A stretch of 64,000 bases of DNA from Oscillospiraceae bacterium (GTDB lineage Bacteria > Bacillota > Clostridia > Oscillospirales > Oscillospiraceae), in NCBI GenBank assembly GCA_015068455.1, contig SVKO01000007.1, forward strand, positions 62,001 to 126,000, in the 5' to 3' direction. Position numbers and translations under genes: made by a program. Below, in pieces: positions 7,018-14,741 of this stretch (positions are counted from its first letter, which is position 1; each line of letters begins with the position of its first letter). The notes below the pieces were generated by a model. The model ran no database searches. It had not been told where the DNA came from and worked only from the letters and a program-made list of their open reading frames with translations.

Positions 7018-8495
7018 TCCTGTTGATCACGGGTGCGTCTCACACCGGAAAAACCCTTCTGGCGCAGCGGATGCTTGAGCAATACCACTATCCGTATCTA
7101 TCCATCGATCATCTGAAAATGGGACTGATCCGCAGCCGAAACACCGATCTCACTCCGCTGGACGACGACGCCCTTACGGACTATCTCTGGCCCATCGTCC
7201 GCGAGATCGTGAAGACCGCCGCCGAGAACCGGCAGAACCTGATCGTGGAGGGCTGCTATATTCCCCCGGATTGGCGGCGGGGTTTTGACGAAGCCTATCT
7301 GCCGGCGATCCGGTTCGTCTGCCTCGCCATGACTGACCGTTATATCGACGCGCATTTCCATGAAATCTTAAGTCATGGCTCGGACATCGAGGCCAGGCTG
7401 GACGATACAGATTGCACCCCCGAAGCGCTGAAGGCCGACAACCGGAAATATATTTCCGCCTTCGAAGCCCACGGCGAGCGGGTCGCGTTGATCGACGCGG
7501 ACTGTGAACAAACGATGCGGTTGATTTTGGATGCATTTGATTCCGTCCCGGAAAAACTGTCCGATCCCGCAGAATCTCCGGAAAAGAAAAAAACCTCTGA
7601 TTTTATTGCAGACGGCGTGTTGGCCTACGGTGTGGAGGTGGGCAGGCTTTTGTTCCGGCAGGCAAAGAAGGTGGTCTATGCCCTCTCCGATCTGCCGCAC
7701 GTCGGCCCCTCTGACGTGACCATGCTTTATCAGATCTCCAAAAAAGATTACGCCCGGCTGTTGGCGATGTCGCTGCCCCATGCGATCCCGGATCCTCCTG
7801 TGCCGGCGGAGGTCACAGACGCCTGCCGCAGGGGCTTTCTCTGCGGTGAATCGGCATACTGCCATCGGACGAGCTGCTCCCTGGCCGATGCGGACCCGTC
7901 CTTGACCGGAACATGGGATGCAGAGACAGCGCCTTCCGAATGCGGAGAAGCCCCCGTGAAGGGGTCCCATATCATTCTGTCCGCATTGGAATCGGCGGAC
8001 CGGGAGCAGTTTATTCTGGACAACCAGGCGGCATTCCGGTATGGCGCCACGGAGGAGTTCGGCCTCCGGGCCGACCATTTTGAAGAGGACGGGGAGATCA
8101 TCTCCCGGGAAACCATTGCGCGCGCCATCGACGGCGGCGAGGCATACCGGATCGAGCTGGACGGCGAGAAGGTCGGCGGTCTGGTGCTGCGGACCGAGGG
8201 CGACCGGGGGGAACTGGATCTCCTGTTCGTATCGCCAAAAGTTCACAGCAAGGGTATCGGCTACGCCGCATGGTGTGCTGTCGAACAGATGCACCCGGAG
8301 GTCGCTGTCTGGGAGACCGTCACTCCATACTTTGAAAAAAGAAATATTCATTTTTACGTGAACCGATGCGGCTTTCATATCGTCGAATATTATAACAGCC
8401 ACCATCCCGACCCCAACGAGACAAATGATGCGGTCGAGGAGGGCGGCGAAATGTTCCGCTTCCAAAAGGTCCTGCGAAAGGAGAATGAATCATGA
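7014..8495 (+). CDS. P-loop kinase / GNAT acetyltransferase fusion
   Basis: A 493-residue multidomain protein. Residues 1-about 180 form a small P-loop kinase: Walker A GASHTGKT at 7-14, then a DHLKMGL segment and VEGCYIPP, as in nucleoside, antibiotic or zeta-toxin-type kinases. Residues about 200-300 form a region I do not recognise, with Cys in CRRGFLCGESAYCHRTSC. Residues about 320-480 are a GNAT acetyltransferase with the acetyl-CoA loop LFVSPKVHSKGIGYAAW and YVNRCGFHIV. The gene overlaps the acetyltransferase before it and YhfC after it by 4 bases each, so all three are one operon. Phosphorylation plus acetylation in one chain suggests a small-molecule-modifying enzyme; the substrate is unknown. 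Confidence 0.75.
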   Translation: MILLITGASHTGKTLLAQRMLEQYHYPYLSIDHLKMGLIRSRNTDLTPLDDDALTDYLWPIVREIVKTAAENRQNLIVEGCYIPPDWRRGFDEAYLPAIRFVCLAMTDRYIDAHFHEILSHGSDIEARLDDTDCTPEALKADNRKYISAFEAHGERVALIDADCEQTMRLILDAFDSVPEKLSDPAESPEKKKTSDFIADGVLAYGVEVGRLLFRQAKKVVYALSDLPHVGPSDVTMLYQISKKDYARLLAMSLPHAIPDPPVPAEVTDACRRGFLCGESAYCHRTSCSLADADPSLTGTWDAETAPSECGEAPVKGSHIILSALESADREQFILDNQAAFRYGATEEFGLRADHFEEDGEIISRETIARAIDGGEAYRIELDGEKVGGLVLRTEGDRGELDLLFVSPKVHSKGIGYAAWCAVEQMHPEVAVWETVTPYFEKRNIHFYVNRCGFHIVEYYNSHHPDPNETNDAVEEGGEMFRFQKVLRKENES

Positions 8496-9310
8496 CCGGT
8501 ACCGTACCCACCCTGTCCATGGTATTTATGGCCGTTTCCATCCTGATCGGCTTCGGCCTGCCTTTGGCAATGTTTTTGTATTTCCGGCTGAAGAAAAAGG
8601 CGGATATCCTCCCCTTCTTCGTCGGCTGCGCTGTCATGCTGCTGTTCGCCCTGGTTCTCGAGGCCATGGTCCACCGCGTCATTCTTGGCTCGAGCGTGGG
8701 CGGCAAGATCCAGAATAACGTCTGGCTTTACGCCGTTTACGGCGGCCTGATGGCCGGCCTGTTTGAAGAGACGGGCCGCTTCCTGGCCTTCAAAACCGTG
8801 CTGAAAAAGCATCAGCACCGGGACGTCAACGCCCTGATGTACGGCGCCGGCCACGGCGGCATTGAGGCCGTGGTGCTGCTGGGCATTACCATGATCAACA
8901 ATCTGACCTATTCCGTGATCATCAACGCCGGCAGCACGGAAGCCCTGCTGGCGCCCCTGACCGGCGATCTCAAGGCCCAGGTGCAAAGCGCCATCCAGGC
9001 GCTCTGCACCACCCCCGCCCATCACTTCCTGCTGGGCGGGGTGGAGCGGATCTTCGCCGTAGCCCTGCAGATCTCCCTGTCGGTGCTGGTCTGGTTCGCG
9101 GCCAAACGACCCGGCAAGCGCTGGCTCTTCCCCGCCGCCATCGGTCTGCATGCCCTGGTGGACGCCGCCACCGTGATCCTGTCCGGAAAATGCGGGAACC
9201 TGATCCTGGTGGAGGTGGGCGTGGGCGTGTTTGCCCTTCTGTACGTTCTGATCGCCAAGCTGGTCTGGAAGGCCAATGCGCAGAAGGAGGCCCCCGCCGA
9301 TGCGAATTGA
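8492..9310 (+). CDS. YhfC-family intramembrane metalloprotease-like protein
   Basis: A 272-residue membrane protein with about seven hydrophobic segments. The conserved motifs of the YhfC (DUF2324) family are present: LFEETGRFLAF and GAGHGGIEAVVL, plus a late LHALVDA histidine. The family is distantly related to glutamic intramembrane proteases; its substrate is unknown. It starts inside the stop of the preceding kinase/GNAT gene and its 3' end holds the RBS of the next gene, so it is part of one transcript. Confidence 0.85.
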   Translation: MTGTVPTLSMVFMAVSILIGFGLPLAMFLYFRLKKKADILPFFVGCAVMLLFALVLEAMVHRVILGSSVGGKIQNNVWLYAVYGGLMAGLFEETGRFLAFKTVLKKHQHRDVNALMYGAGHGGIEAVVLLGITMINNLTYSVIINAGSTEALLAPLTGDLKAQVQSAIQALCTTPAHHFLLGGVERIFAVALQISLSVLVWFAAKRPGKRWLFPAAIGLHALVDAATVILSGKCGNLILVEVGVGVFALLYVLIAKLVWKANAQKEAPADAN

Positions 9311-9665
9311 GCACGCCGCCCTCTATGTGACCGATCCGGAATCGGCAAAGGACTTTTTCGTCCGCTATCTCGGCGCCGCGTCAAACGAGGGCTATCACAA
9401 TCCGAAAACGCACTTCCGCTCTTATTTCCTGCGCTTTGACGGCGGAGCGCGGCTGGAGCTGATGCAGGCTCCCGGCGCGCTCCCCTGCCCCGGTTACGGC
9501 CATATCGCCTTCTCCCTGGGCAGCCGGGCGGCGGTGGACGAGCTGACCGCACGGCTGCAAAGCGACGGATATCCCGTCGTCAGCGGCCCGCGGATCACCG
9601 GCGACGGCTATTACGAGAGCTGCATCGAAGTGTTTGACGGCCATCGCATCGAACTGACCATATGA
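9300..9665 (+). CDS. VOC-family (glyoxalase-like) protein
   Basis: A 121-residue single-domain protein of the vicinal oxygen chelate fold. The four expected metal ligands are in place: His in IEHAALYV, Glu in RLELMQ, His in YGHIAFS and Glu in HRIELTI. This fold includes lactoylglutathione lyase, dioxygenases and antibiotic-binding proteins; the specific reaction cannot be read. ATG 9300 is preferred to an upstream in-frame start at 9276 because AAGGAGG lies 9 bases before it. It overlaps the end of YhfC. Confidence 0.85.
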   Translation: MRIEHAALYVTDPESAKDFFVRYLGAASNEGYHNPKTHFRSYFLRFDGGARLELMQAPGALPCPGYGHIAFSLGSRAAVDELTARLQSDGYPVVSGPRITGDGYYESCIEVFDGHRIELTI

Positions 9666-9673
9666 GGTAAAAC

Positions 9674-10075
9674 ATGATAGAATACAAGCAAATCCACGAA
9701 TTTGACCGCGACGTGCTGCAGGATCTGTTCCTGTCCGTAGCGTGGTCCTCGGGCCATTATCCCGACCGGCTGCAAAAGGCCATGGCGGGCTTTGAGACCG
9801 TCATTTCCGCCTGGGACGGGGAAAAACTCATCGGCATGATCTGCGCCATGGACGACGGGATCATGACCGCCTATGTGCATTATCTTCTGGTGCGCCCGGA
9901 ATACCAGGGCACGGGCGTGGGCAAGGCCCTGGTGGAGCGCATGAAGGCGCGCTACCGCGACTTCCTGCGCATCGTGGTGGTGGCCTACGACGAGGAGATC
10001 GGTTTTTATGAAAACTGCGGCTTCGAAAAGGCCGCCCACGCCAGTCCGATGTTTATCACCGAGCTTTGGACATAA
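9674..10075 (+). CDS. GNAT-family N-acetyltransferase
   Basis: A 133-residue stand-alone GNAT enzyme. The acetyl-CoA binding motif A is clear in VRPEYQGTGVGKALVERM, and the C-terminal FYENCGFEKA is the usual closing motif. The acceptor (amine, protein N-terminus or drug) cannot be told. It follows the VOC gene after 8 bases and belongs to the same run of small modifying enzymes. Confidence 0.88.
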   Translation: MIEYKQIHEFDRDVLQDLFLSVAWSSGHYPDRLQKAMAGFETVISAWDGEKLIGMICAMDDGIMTAYVHYLLVRPEYQGTGVGKALVERMKARYRDFLRIVVVAYDEEIGFYENCGFEKAAHASPMFITELWT

Positions 10076-10099
10076 GCGAGGGATTATGAGGTGGACCAA

Positions 10100-10966
10100 A
10101 TGAAAAAGCTCATCTGCATACTTTTGATCCTGTGCCTGCTGTGCGCCTGCGCGAAAAAAGCGCCGGAGCCCGCCCCGCTGCCGGAAAGCGCGGGCGAACC
10201 GGCGGCCTCCGCAGAGGCCGCGCCGGAACCGAAGCCCGCGCCGGAATCCGCGCAGGATGCCGCCGAGCCCCCCGCGCCGGATTATGAGCACGAGCCGGGC
10301 TGGGACCCCGCGGCCCCGTCGCCCGATCCCGCGTCCGGGCAGGAATACGAACCCGTGGAGATGCTCTCGACCCTTTCCGACGCTCAGCGCACGGAGCTCA
10401 ATGTCTTTCTGAGCAATTTCTCCGAGCTGAACTTCCCGAATTTCAAGCGCGGCAGCTTCGATACGGTCACCCTGGTGAACTTTGCCTACATGCACAACAA
10501 GATCAATCCCTTCGGCCGGGACAGGATCGACGTGCGCCAATACGGCGGCGAAAGCTGCTACAGCATTTCCGCGGCGGACGTGGACGCCTGCCTGGAGCGC
10601 TTCCTGGGCGTACAGATCGACCACGCGGCATTTGAGATGGACGGCCATCCGGTGGGCTATGACGGTGAGCGCTACTACTTCCTCGCCGCCGACGGCGAGG
10701 CCTTCAACACCTTCTCCGTGGCCACCGCCATGAACCGCACCGCCGACGGTACCTGCCATGTCGCCTTTGATATCTACGACCTGGACTATGAAGCCTACTG
10801 GGACACGGGCCTTACCGACGAATACTATGCCATGACCCCGGCCCAGGCCGAGGCCAGCCCCGTGCTGACCCGCCGCGGCAGCGGCGAGGCCGAACTTGAA
10901 GATTATGTAAACAACGGCGGCGCCACCTGGCGCTTGACCAGCTATTATCTGACGCCCGAGCCCTGA
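10100..10966 (+). CDS. Surface lipoprotein of unknown function
   Basis: A 288-residue lipoprotein. The signal peptide MKKLICILLILCLLCAC ends in a lipobox (LCAC), so the mature protein would be lipid-anchored on the outer face of the membrane. Residues 20-90 are a Pro/Glu/Ala-rich spacer. The remaining 200 residues form a globular domain (AQRTELNVFLSNFSELN onward) seen in other clostridial lipoproteins but of no known role. I chose ATG 10100 over GTG 10091 because the signal peptide begins there. A strong terminator follows. Confidence 0.8.
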   Translation: MKKLICILLILCLLCACAKKAPEPAPLPESAGEPAASAEAAPEPKPAPESAQDAAEPPAPDYEHEPGWDPAAPSPDPASGQEYEPVEMLSTLSDAQRTELNVFLSNFSELNFPNFKRGSFDTVTLVNFAYMHNKINPFGRDRIDVRQYGGESCYSISAADVDACLERFLGVQIDHAAFEMDGHPVGYDGERYYFLAADGEAFNTFSVATAMNRTADGTCHVAFDIYDLDYEAYWDTGLTDEYYAMTPAQAEASPVLTRRGSGEAELEDYVNNGGATWRLTSYYLTPEP

Positions 10967-10973
10967 CGATAAA

Positions 10974-11008
10974 GCGACCTCCCGCAGCCGGGAGGTCGCT
11001 GCATATTT
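10974..11008 (+). terminator. Terminator after the lipoprotein gene
   Basis: Perfect 11-bp stem GCGACCTCCCG / CGGGAGGTCGC (10974-10999), followed by a short T-containing tail (TGCATATTT). Confidence 0.75.
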
Positions 11009-11022
11009 GGAAGGCGCCGCCA

Positions 11023-11051
11023 TTGCCGCCGCGAAGAAAGTATGCTATGAT
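11023..11051 (+). promoter_or_regulatory. Promoter of the SLH protein gene
   Basis: TTGCCG (11023-11028) and TATGAT (11046-11051) are spaced by 17 bases and lie 23 bases upstream of the ATG, with AGGAGGG between. Confidence 0.65.
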
Positions 11052-11073
11052 GAATAAAAAAGGAGGGATCTTC

Positions 11074-12120
11074 ATGAAGCGAACAAGACTGATCGCCGCC
11101 CTGCTGGCGCTTTTGATGGTTTTCTCGTTGATGACCACTCTGGCAATGGCTGCCGCGCCGACGGAATCGGAGGCCTACAGCGCCATGATCGCATTAAAGC
11201 CGAAGTACCCCGAGGGCATGCCCTGGACCAATGACAACGGCTACGCATGGAAGGGCGGCATCTTCTCCGTGGGCTACGGCTGCGCGGGCTTCGCCTTCAT
11301 TCTCAGCGACGCCGCCTTCGGGGAGCAGCCGGCGCGGATGGTTACGGACTTCACCTACGCCGACGTCCGCGTGGGCGACATCCTGCGCATCAACAACGAT
11401 ACCCACAGCGTCATCGTGCTGGAGAAGCACTCCGATCACGTGGTGATCGCCGAGGGCAACTACAACAGCTCCATCCACTGGGGCCGCAAGCTGGACAGAA
11501 CCGCCGTGGAGCAGGCCGACTACATCCTCACCCGCTATCCGGAAAACACCACGCCCGAGCCGCCCAAGCCCGTGGAGAGCGTCAAACCCTTCACCGATGT
11601 GCCCGTGACGGCCTACTATGCCGACGCGGTGAAATGGGCCGTGGACGAGGACGTCACCCGCGGCACCTCCGCCACCACCTTCTCCCCTGCCGCCGGCTGC
11701 ACCCGGGGCCAGGTGGTCACCTTCCTGTGGCGGGCGGCAGGCAGTCCGGAGGCATCCTCCGGCTACAACCCCTTCAGCGACGTCGCCCCCGGCAGCTACT
11801 GCTATGACGCGGTGCTCTGGGCTGTGGAAAACGGCATCACCGACGGCACCTCCCCCACCACCTTCTCCCCGGACCGGGTCTGCACGAGAGCCCAGATCGT
11901 CACCTTCCTGTGGCGGGCCGACGGCGCCGTGGGCTGGTACATTGAGGAAGGCGGCTTCTTCACGGATGTGCCGAGGGACGCCTATTACTACTCCGCCGTG
12001 GTCTGGGCCCTGGTCTATGATATCACCACGGGCACCACTCCCACCACCTTCTCCCCGAACAACACCTGCACCCGCGGCCAGGTGGTCACCTTCCTGTACC
12101 GCTTTCTGTCGCCCCAGTAG
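11074..12120 (+). CDS. Secreted amidase-like protein with three SLH domains
   Basis: A 348-residue exported protein. A signal peptide (about 1-27, cut near AMAAA) is followed by a papain-like CHAP/NlpC-type domain. The probable catalytic Cys is in GYGCAGFAF and the His in NNDTHSVIVLEKH, after GDILRI. The C-terminal half has three S-layer homology repeats, each with an FxDVP start, AVxWAVxxxVTxGT, TFSPxxxCTRGQVVTFLWR. SLH domains hold proteins on the cell wall through secondary polymers. It may cut peptidoglycan or another amide; the active site is inferred from pattern only. ATG 11074 follows AGGAGGG; upstream in-frame codons belong to the promoter. Confidence 0.85.
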   Translation: MKRTRLIAALLALLMVFSLMTTLAMAAAPTESEAYSAMIALKPKYPEGMPWTNDNGYAWKGGIFSVGYGCAGFAFILSDAAFGEQPARMVTDFTYADVRVGDILRINNDTHSVIVLEKHSDHVVIAEGNYNSSIHWGRKLDRTAVEQADYILTRYPENTTPEPPKPVESVKPFTDVPVTAYYADAVKWAVDEDVTRGTSATTFSPAAGCTRGQVVTFLWRAAGSPEASSGYNPFSDVAPGSYCYDAVLWAVENGITDGTSPTTFSPDRVCTRAQIVTFLWRADGAVGWYIEEGGFFTDVPRDAYYYSAVVWALVYDITTGTTPTTFSPNNTCTRGQVVTFLYRFLSPQ

Positions 12121-12167
12121 CCGTGAACCGTCGCTGTGCACAGCGTCCATGAACGATCCGGAATAAA

Positions 12168-12210
12168 ACAAAAAACCGGCCTCCCCTGATGCGGGAGGCC
12201 GGATTTTTTA
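12168..12210. terminator. Bidirectional terminator between the SLH gene and the pilus operon
   Basis: A 10-bp stem CCGGCCTCCC / GGGAGGCCGG (12176-12202) has an A-run on its left (12168-12175) and a T-run on its right (12203-12208). It can stop transcripts from both converging sides. Confidence 0.85.
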
Positions 12211-12837
12211 TGATTCGTTTTCAGAAATACAGCAGACCGCGAAGCGCAGACTTCCGTCGGCGGTGCAGGTGAACAGGGTCAGATCCCATTCGCTTTCGGT
12301 CATCTCCCGGACCTGATCCGGCGAGAGGGTATGGATCTCCGCCGCAACGAAGCGGAAGCGGCTTCCGTCCATATCCGTGACGATCACGGCGTCCCCGGGG
12401 CGCATGGACCACAGAGGGGCGAAGTGCGTGGTGTAGTTGTGCCCCGCGATCACCAGATTGTTCAGATAGAGGGAGCCGCTGTACCGGCAGGGGGCGATGC
12501 GCAGACCATCGTAGCTCCAGTGGGAAAGGACCGGCAGCTCCAGCTCCAGCGACGGGATCTCAAGCATGGCCACGTAGGTCTCGCCGTCGATCTCCCGCTC
12601 GGGCATCTCCCGGTTGGGGTCCAGGATATAATCCGGGATCAGCATCTCTCCGGCCGGCGCATCATCCGGCGTCGCCGCGGGCTCCGGAAGGACCGCCTGC
12701 AGCTGCTGCGCCGCTTCCGCGGACACACGGCCGGCGCGGCGGCTGTCGAGGCGGTTGTAGGCCGTCAGGCCCAGGGCCGCCAGGAGCAGCAGCGTCCCGA
12801 GGACGATGCAGACGCTTCCCTTACGATTGCGCTTCAT
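12208..12837 (-). CDS. Sortase (second sortase of the pilus locus)
   Basis: A 209-residue membrane-anchored transpeptidase: N-terminal membrane segment at about 8-27, then the sortase fold. The catalytic His is in VIAGHNYTTHF, the Cys in LTLFTCTADG and the Arg in SLRFAV. It is smaller than the class C enzyme of this locus and has no C-terminal membrane helix, so it may act as the housekeeping-type enzyme that links the finished pilus to the cell wall; class assignment (D or B-like) is uncertain. It overlaps the minor pilin gene by 17 bases. Confidence 0.85.
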   Translation of the reverse strand: MKRNRKGSVCIVLGTLLLLAALGLTAYNRLDSRRAGRVSAEAAQQLQAVLPEPAATPDDAPAGEMLIPDYILDPNREMPEREIDGETYVAMLEIPSLELELPVLSHWSYDGLRIAPCRYSGSLYLNNLVIAGHNYTTHFAPLWSMRPGDAVIVTDMDGSRFRFVAAEIHTLSPDQVREMTESEWDLTLFTCTADGSLRFAVCCISENES

Positions 12838-13756
12838 CGCTTCTGCGGCGTCTTCTCAGACCGACGATCAGCAGGATCAGGCCCACCGCCGCCAGCAGCG
12901 GCACGGGCCACCAGAGCTGACCGGTCCGGGGCAGACGATCCTTCGGGCCGCCGGGCTTCTCCGGATCCTTGGGCGGATTGTCCGACGGCACCCGGGTGTT
13001 GGTCAGGGTGAAGGTGACGCCGTTCTTTTCCACCTTGACGGTGTAGCCCGGGAATTCCTTCTCCACGACCTCCCAGCGATAGCCGGCGTCCAGAGCATCC
13101 CAGACGCAGCGCCAGTTGTTTTCTTTATTCAGGACGGCTGTATCCTGGATCTCGCCGTCGCGCAGGAGCTGGACCGTGATCTCGGCGGGACGCTCGTCCT
13201 CATAGCCGGCGTCCTCCCAGATCTTGAGCGCCCGGCGCGACACGGTCTCGGGGCCCACCGGGGGATTGACCTCGCTCTTGACGTCGGCGTCCACATCGAA
13301 GATCCATTTGCTCCCGCTGCCGGTCGGCACGCTGAGAATGCACTCGGAGGGCAGCACGTTGGCGCCCTTGACCTCGATCCGGTCGCCCAGAACGAGATAG
13401 AGGCCGGCGGGCAGATCCGCCAGCTTCAGCATACCGTTTGCATCCGTGACGCCTTCGGCGCTGGGGGTGAGCCGGTCGCGGCGGGTATAGCCGGCGAAGG
13501 TCTCCGCCAGGGATTGCCAGTCCTGGCCAGCGGAGGCCAGATCGATGGGATAGGCAGCATATGTATCTGTCATTGCGTATGAGCCGTTTTCCAGCCGCTC
13601 CGCCACCTGATAGGCGCGGAAGGGCACCCCGCTCATGGGGCCGTCCTGCCCGGAAAAATGCAGGGTGATCGTACCGGTCTGTCCGGCGGCCTGGACGCAG
13701 ACGCCCAGCACCAACAGGCAGATGAGAGTCAGCAGGAATCGTTTCGCGATGCGCAT
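12821..13756 (-). CDS. Minor (base) pilin with CnaB domain and LPRTG sorting signal
   Basis: A 311-residue secreted protein. Signal peptide 1-24 (cut near VQAAG) is followed by a SpaA-like prealbumin domain (ITLHFSGQDGPMSGVPFRAY) and a second CnaB domain (RRALKIWEDAGYEDERP then ITVQLLRDG). A Pro-rich linker leads to the sorting signal LPRTG, a membrane helix and a basic tail. It should be covalently joined to the pilus or cell wall by a sortase. Small size, single copy and position between the two sortases suggest the basal subunit. Confidence 0.85.
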   Translation of the reverse strand: MRIAKRFLLTLICLLVLGVCVQAAGQTGTITLHFSGQDGPMSGVPFRAYQVAERLENGSYAMTDTYAAYPIDLASAGQDWQSLAETFAGYTRRDRLTPSAEGVTDANGMLKLADLPAGLYLVLGDRIEVKGANVLPSECILSVPTGSGSKWIFDVDADVKSEVNPPVGPETVSRRALKIWEDAGYEDERPAEITVQLLRDGEIQDTAVLNKENNWRCVWDALDAGYRWEVVEKEFPGYTVKVEKNGVTFTLTNTRVPSDNPPKDPEKPGGPKDRLPRTGQLWWPVPLLAAVGLILLIVGLRRRRRSDEAQS

Positions 13757-13768
13757 GAATAGTCTCCT

Positions 13769-14620
13769 TTATTTCTTGGGGCGTTGCTTGTGTTTTTTCC
13801 GCTCCGCCCGCCAGTTGTCCTCATTGAGGAACCAGATGAGCAGAACGATCAGCAGCGGTACCGCCACAACGGGCGCCACCAGCAGCGGGTCGACCTGCAC
13901 AGCGTCAGACGTGACGCGGACGTATTTAGCCTGCTCCGGGTTTTCGATGCGGTGACCGCGCACCAGGAGCCGGTGGGTATTGACGCCGTAGGGCGTGCAT
14001 GTGACGAGGGTGCACAGGTCCTCGTCGGGATCGATTTCCAGCCCCTGGGTCTCATAGGGCAGGACGATGCGGATCCGGTCCACCTCGTAGGTGAGGACCT
14101 CCTTCATGGTGCACAGGCTGAAAATATCACCCTCCGCAATCTTGTCAAGATCCGTGAACAGTCTGGCGGAGGGCAGGCCCCGGTGGCCGGACAGGACGCA
14201 GTGCGTTCCTTTCCCGCCCACGGGCAGAGAACTGCCCTCGATATGTCCCACGGCGATCTGCAGCACCTCTTCATCCGTGGAGTGATAGACAGGCAGGCTG
14301 ATGCCGAGGGAGGGGATCTCCACGGAGCACATGATGCCCGTGCCCGTCACATCCAGGGTCTGAAGATAGCGGGCGTGCTCCTCCGGCGTCGGGTTCCAGC
14401 GGTCGGAAAACCCGCGCAGATCTTCGTTGAACTGCTGCGCCTCCTGCCACAGCGTCTCGTATCGCTCGGCATCCATGTCGGCGACCGTTTCCATATAGGA
14501 GGCAACCGCCGCGCTCTGATGGAAGGAGTTCCAGTAGTCGCTGACGGTGGGATACAGCAGCAGAGACAGGCCAAGGATCAATATCAAAAAAAGGAGAATC
14601 GTCGTCGCATGCTTTTTCAT
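13769..14620 (-). CDS. Class C (pilin-polymerising) sortase
   Basis: A 283-residue sortase with the class C layout: an N-terminal membrane helix, a lid-containing segment, the catalytic His in LSGHRGLPSARLF, Cys in TLVTCTPYGVNTHR with the Arg in HRLLVRG, and a C-terminal membrane helix followed by a basic tail. Class C sortases cross-link pilin subunits through a pilin lysine and the LPxTG threonine. I chose ATG 14620 (MKKHATT) since GGAGAGG lies just before it. It lies between the major and minor pilin genes. Confidence 0.93.
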   Translation of the reverse strand: MKKHATTILLFLILILGLSLLLYPTVSDYWNSFHQSAAVASYMETVADMDAERYETLWQEAQQFNEDLRGFSDRWNPTPEEHARYLQTLDVTGTGIMCSVEIPSLGISLPVYHSTDEEVLQIAVGHIEGSSLPVGGKGTHCVLSGHRGLPSARLFTDLDKIAEGDIFSLCTMKEVLTYEVDRIRIVLPYETQGLEIDPDEDLCTLVTCTPYGVNTHRLLVRGHRIENPEQAKYVRVTSDAVQVDPLLVAPVVAVPLLIVLLIWFLNEDNWRAERKKHKQRPKK

Positions 14621-14650
14621 TTGGCCTCTCCGCACTGCTGTATACATCTA

Positions 14651-14697
14651 AAAAATCGATTCTCCGGGGGAGGCGGGACCGAACCCGTCTCCCCCGG
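14651..14697 (-). terminator. Terminator-like hairpin between major pilin and sortase
   Basis: On the - strand, CCGGGGGAG-CGGG pairs with CCCG-CTCCCCCGG (14664-14697), followed by a T-run (14651-14656 as A on +). It would let most transcripts stop after the major pilin so that pilin is made in excess of sortase and minor pilin. Confidence 0.7.
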
Positions 14698-14741
14698 CTT
14701 GCCGTCAGAATTACGACAGCTTCAAATCAAATCGGCTTTGC

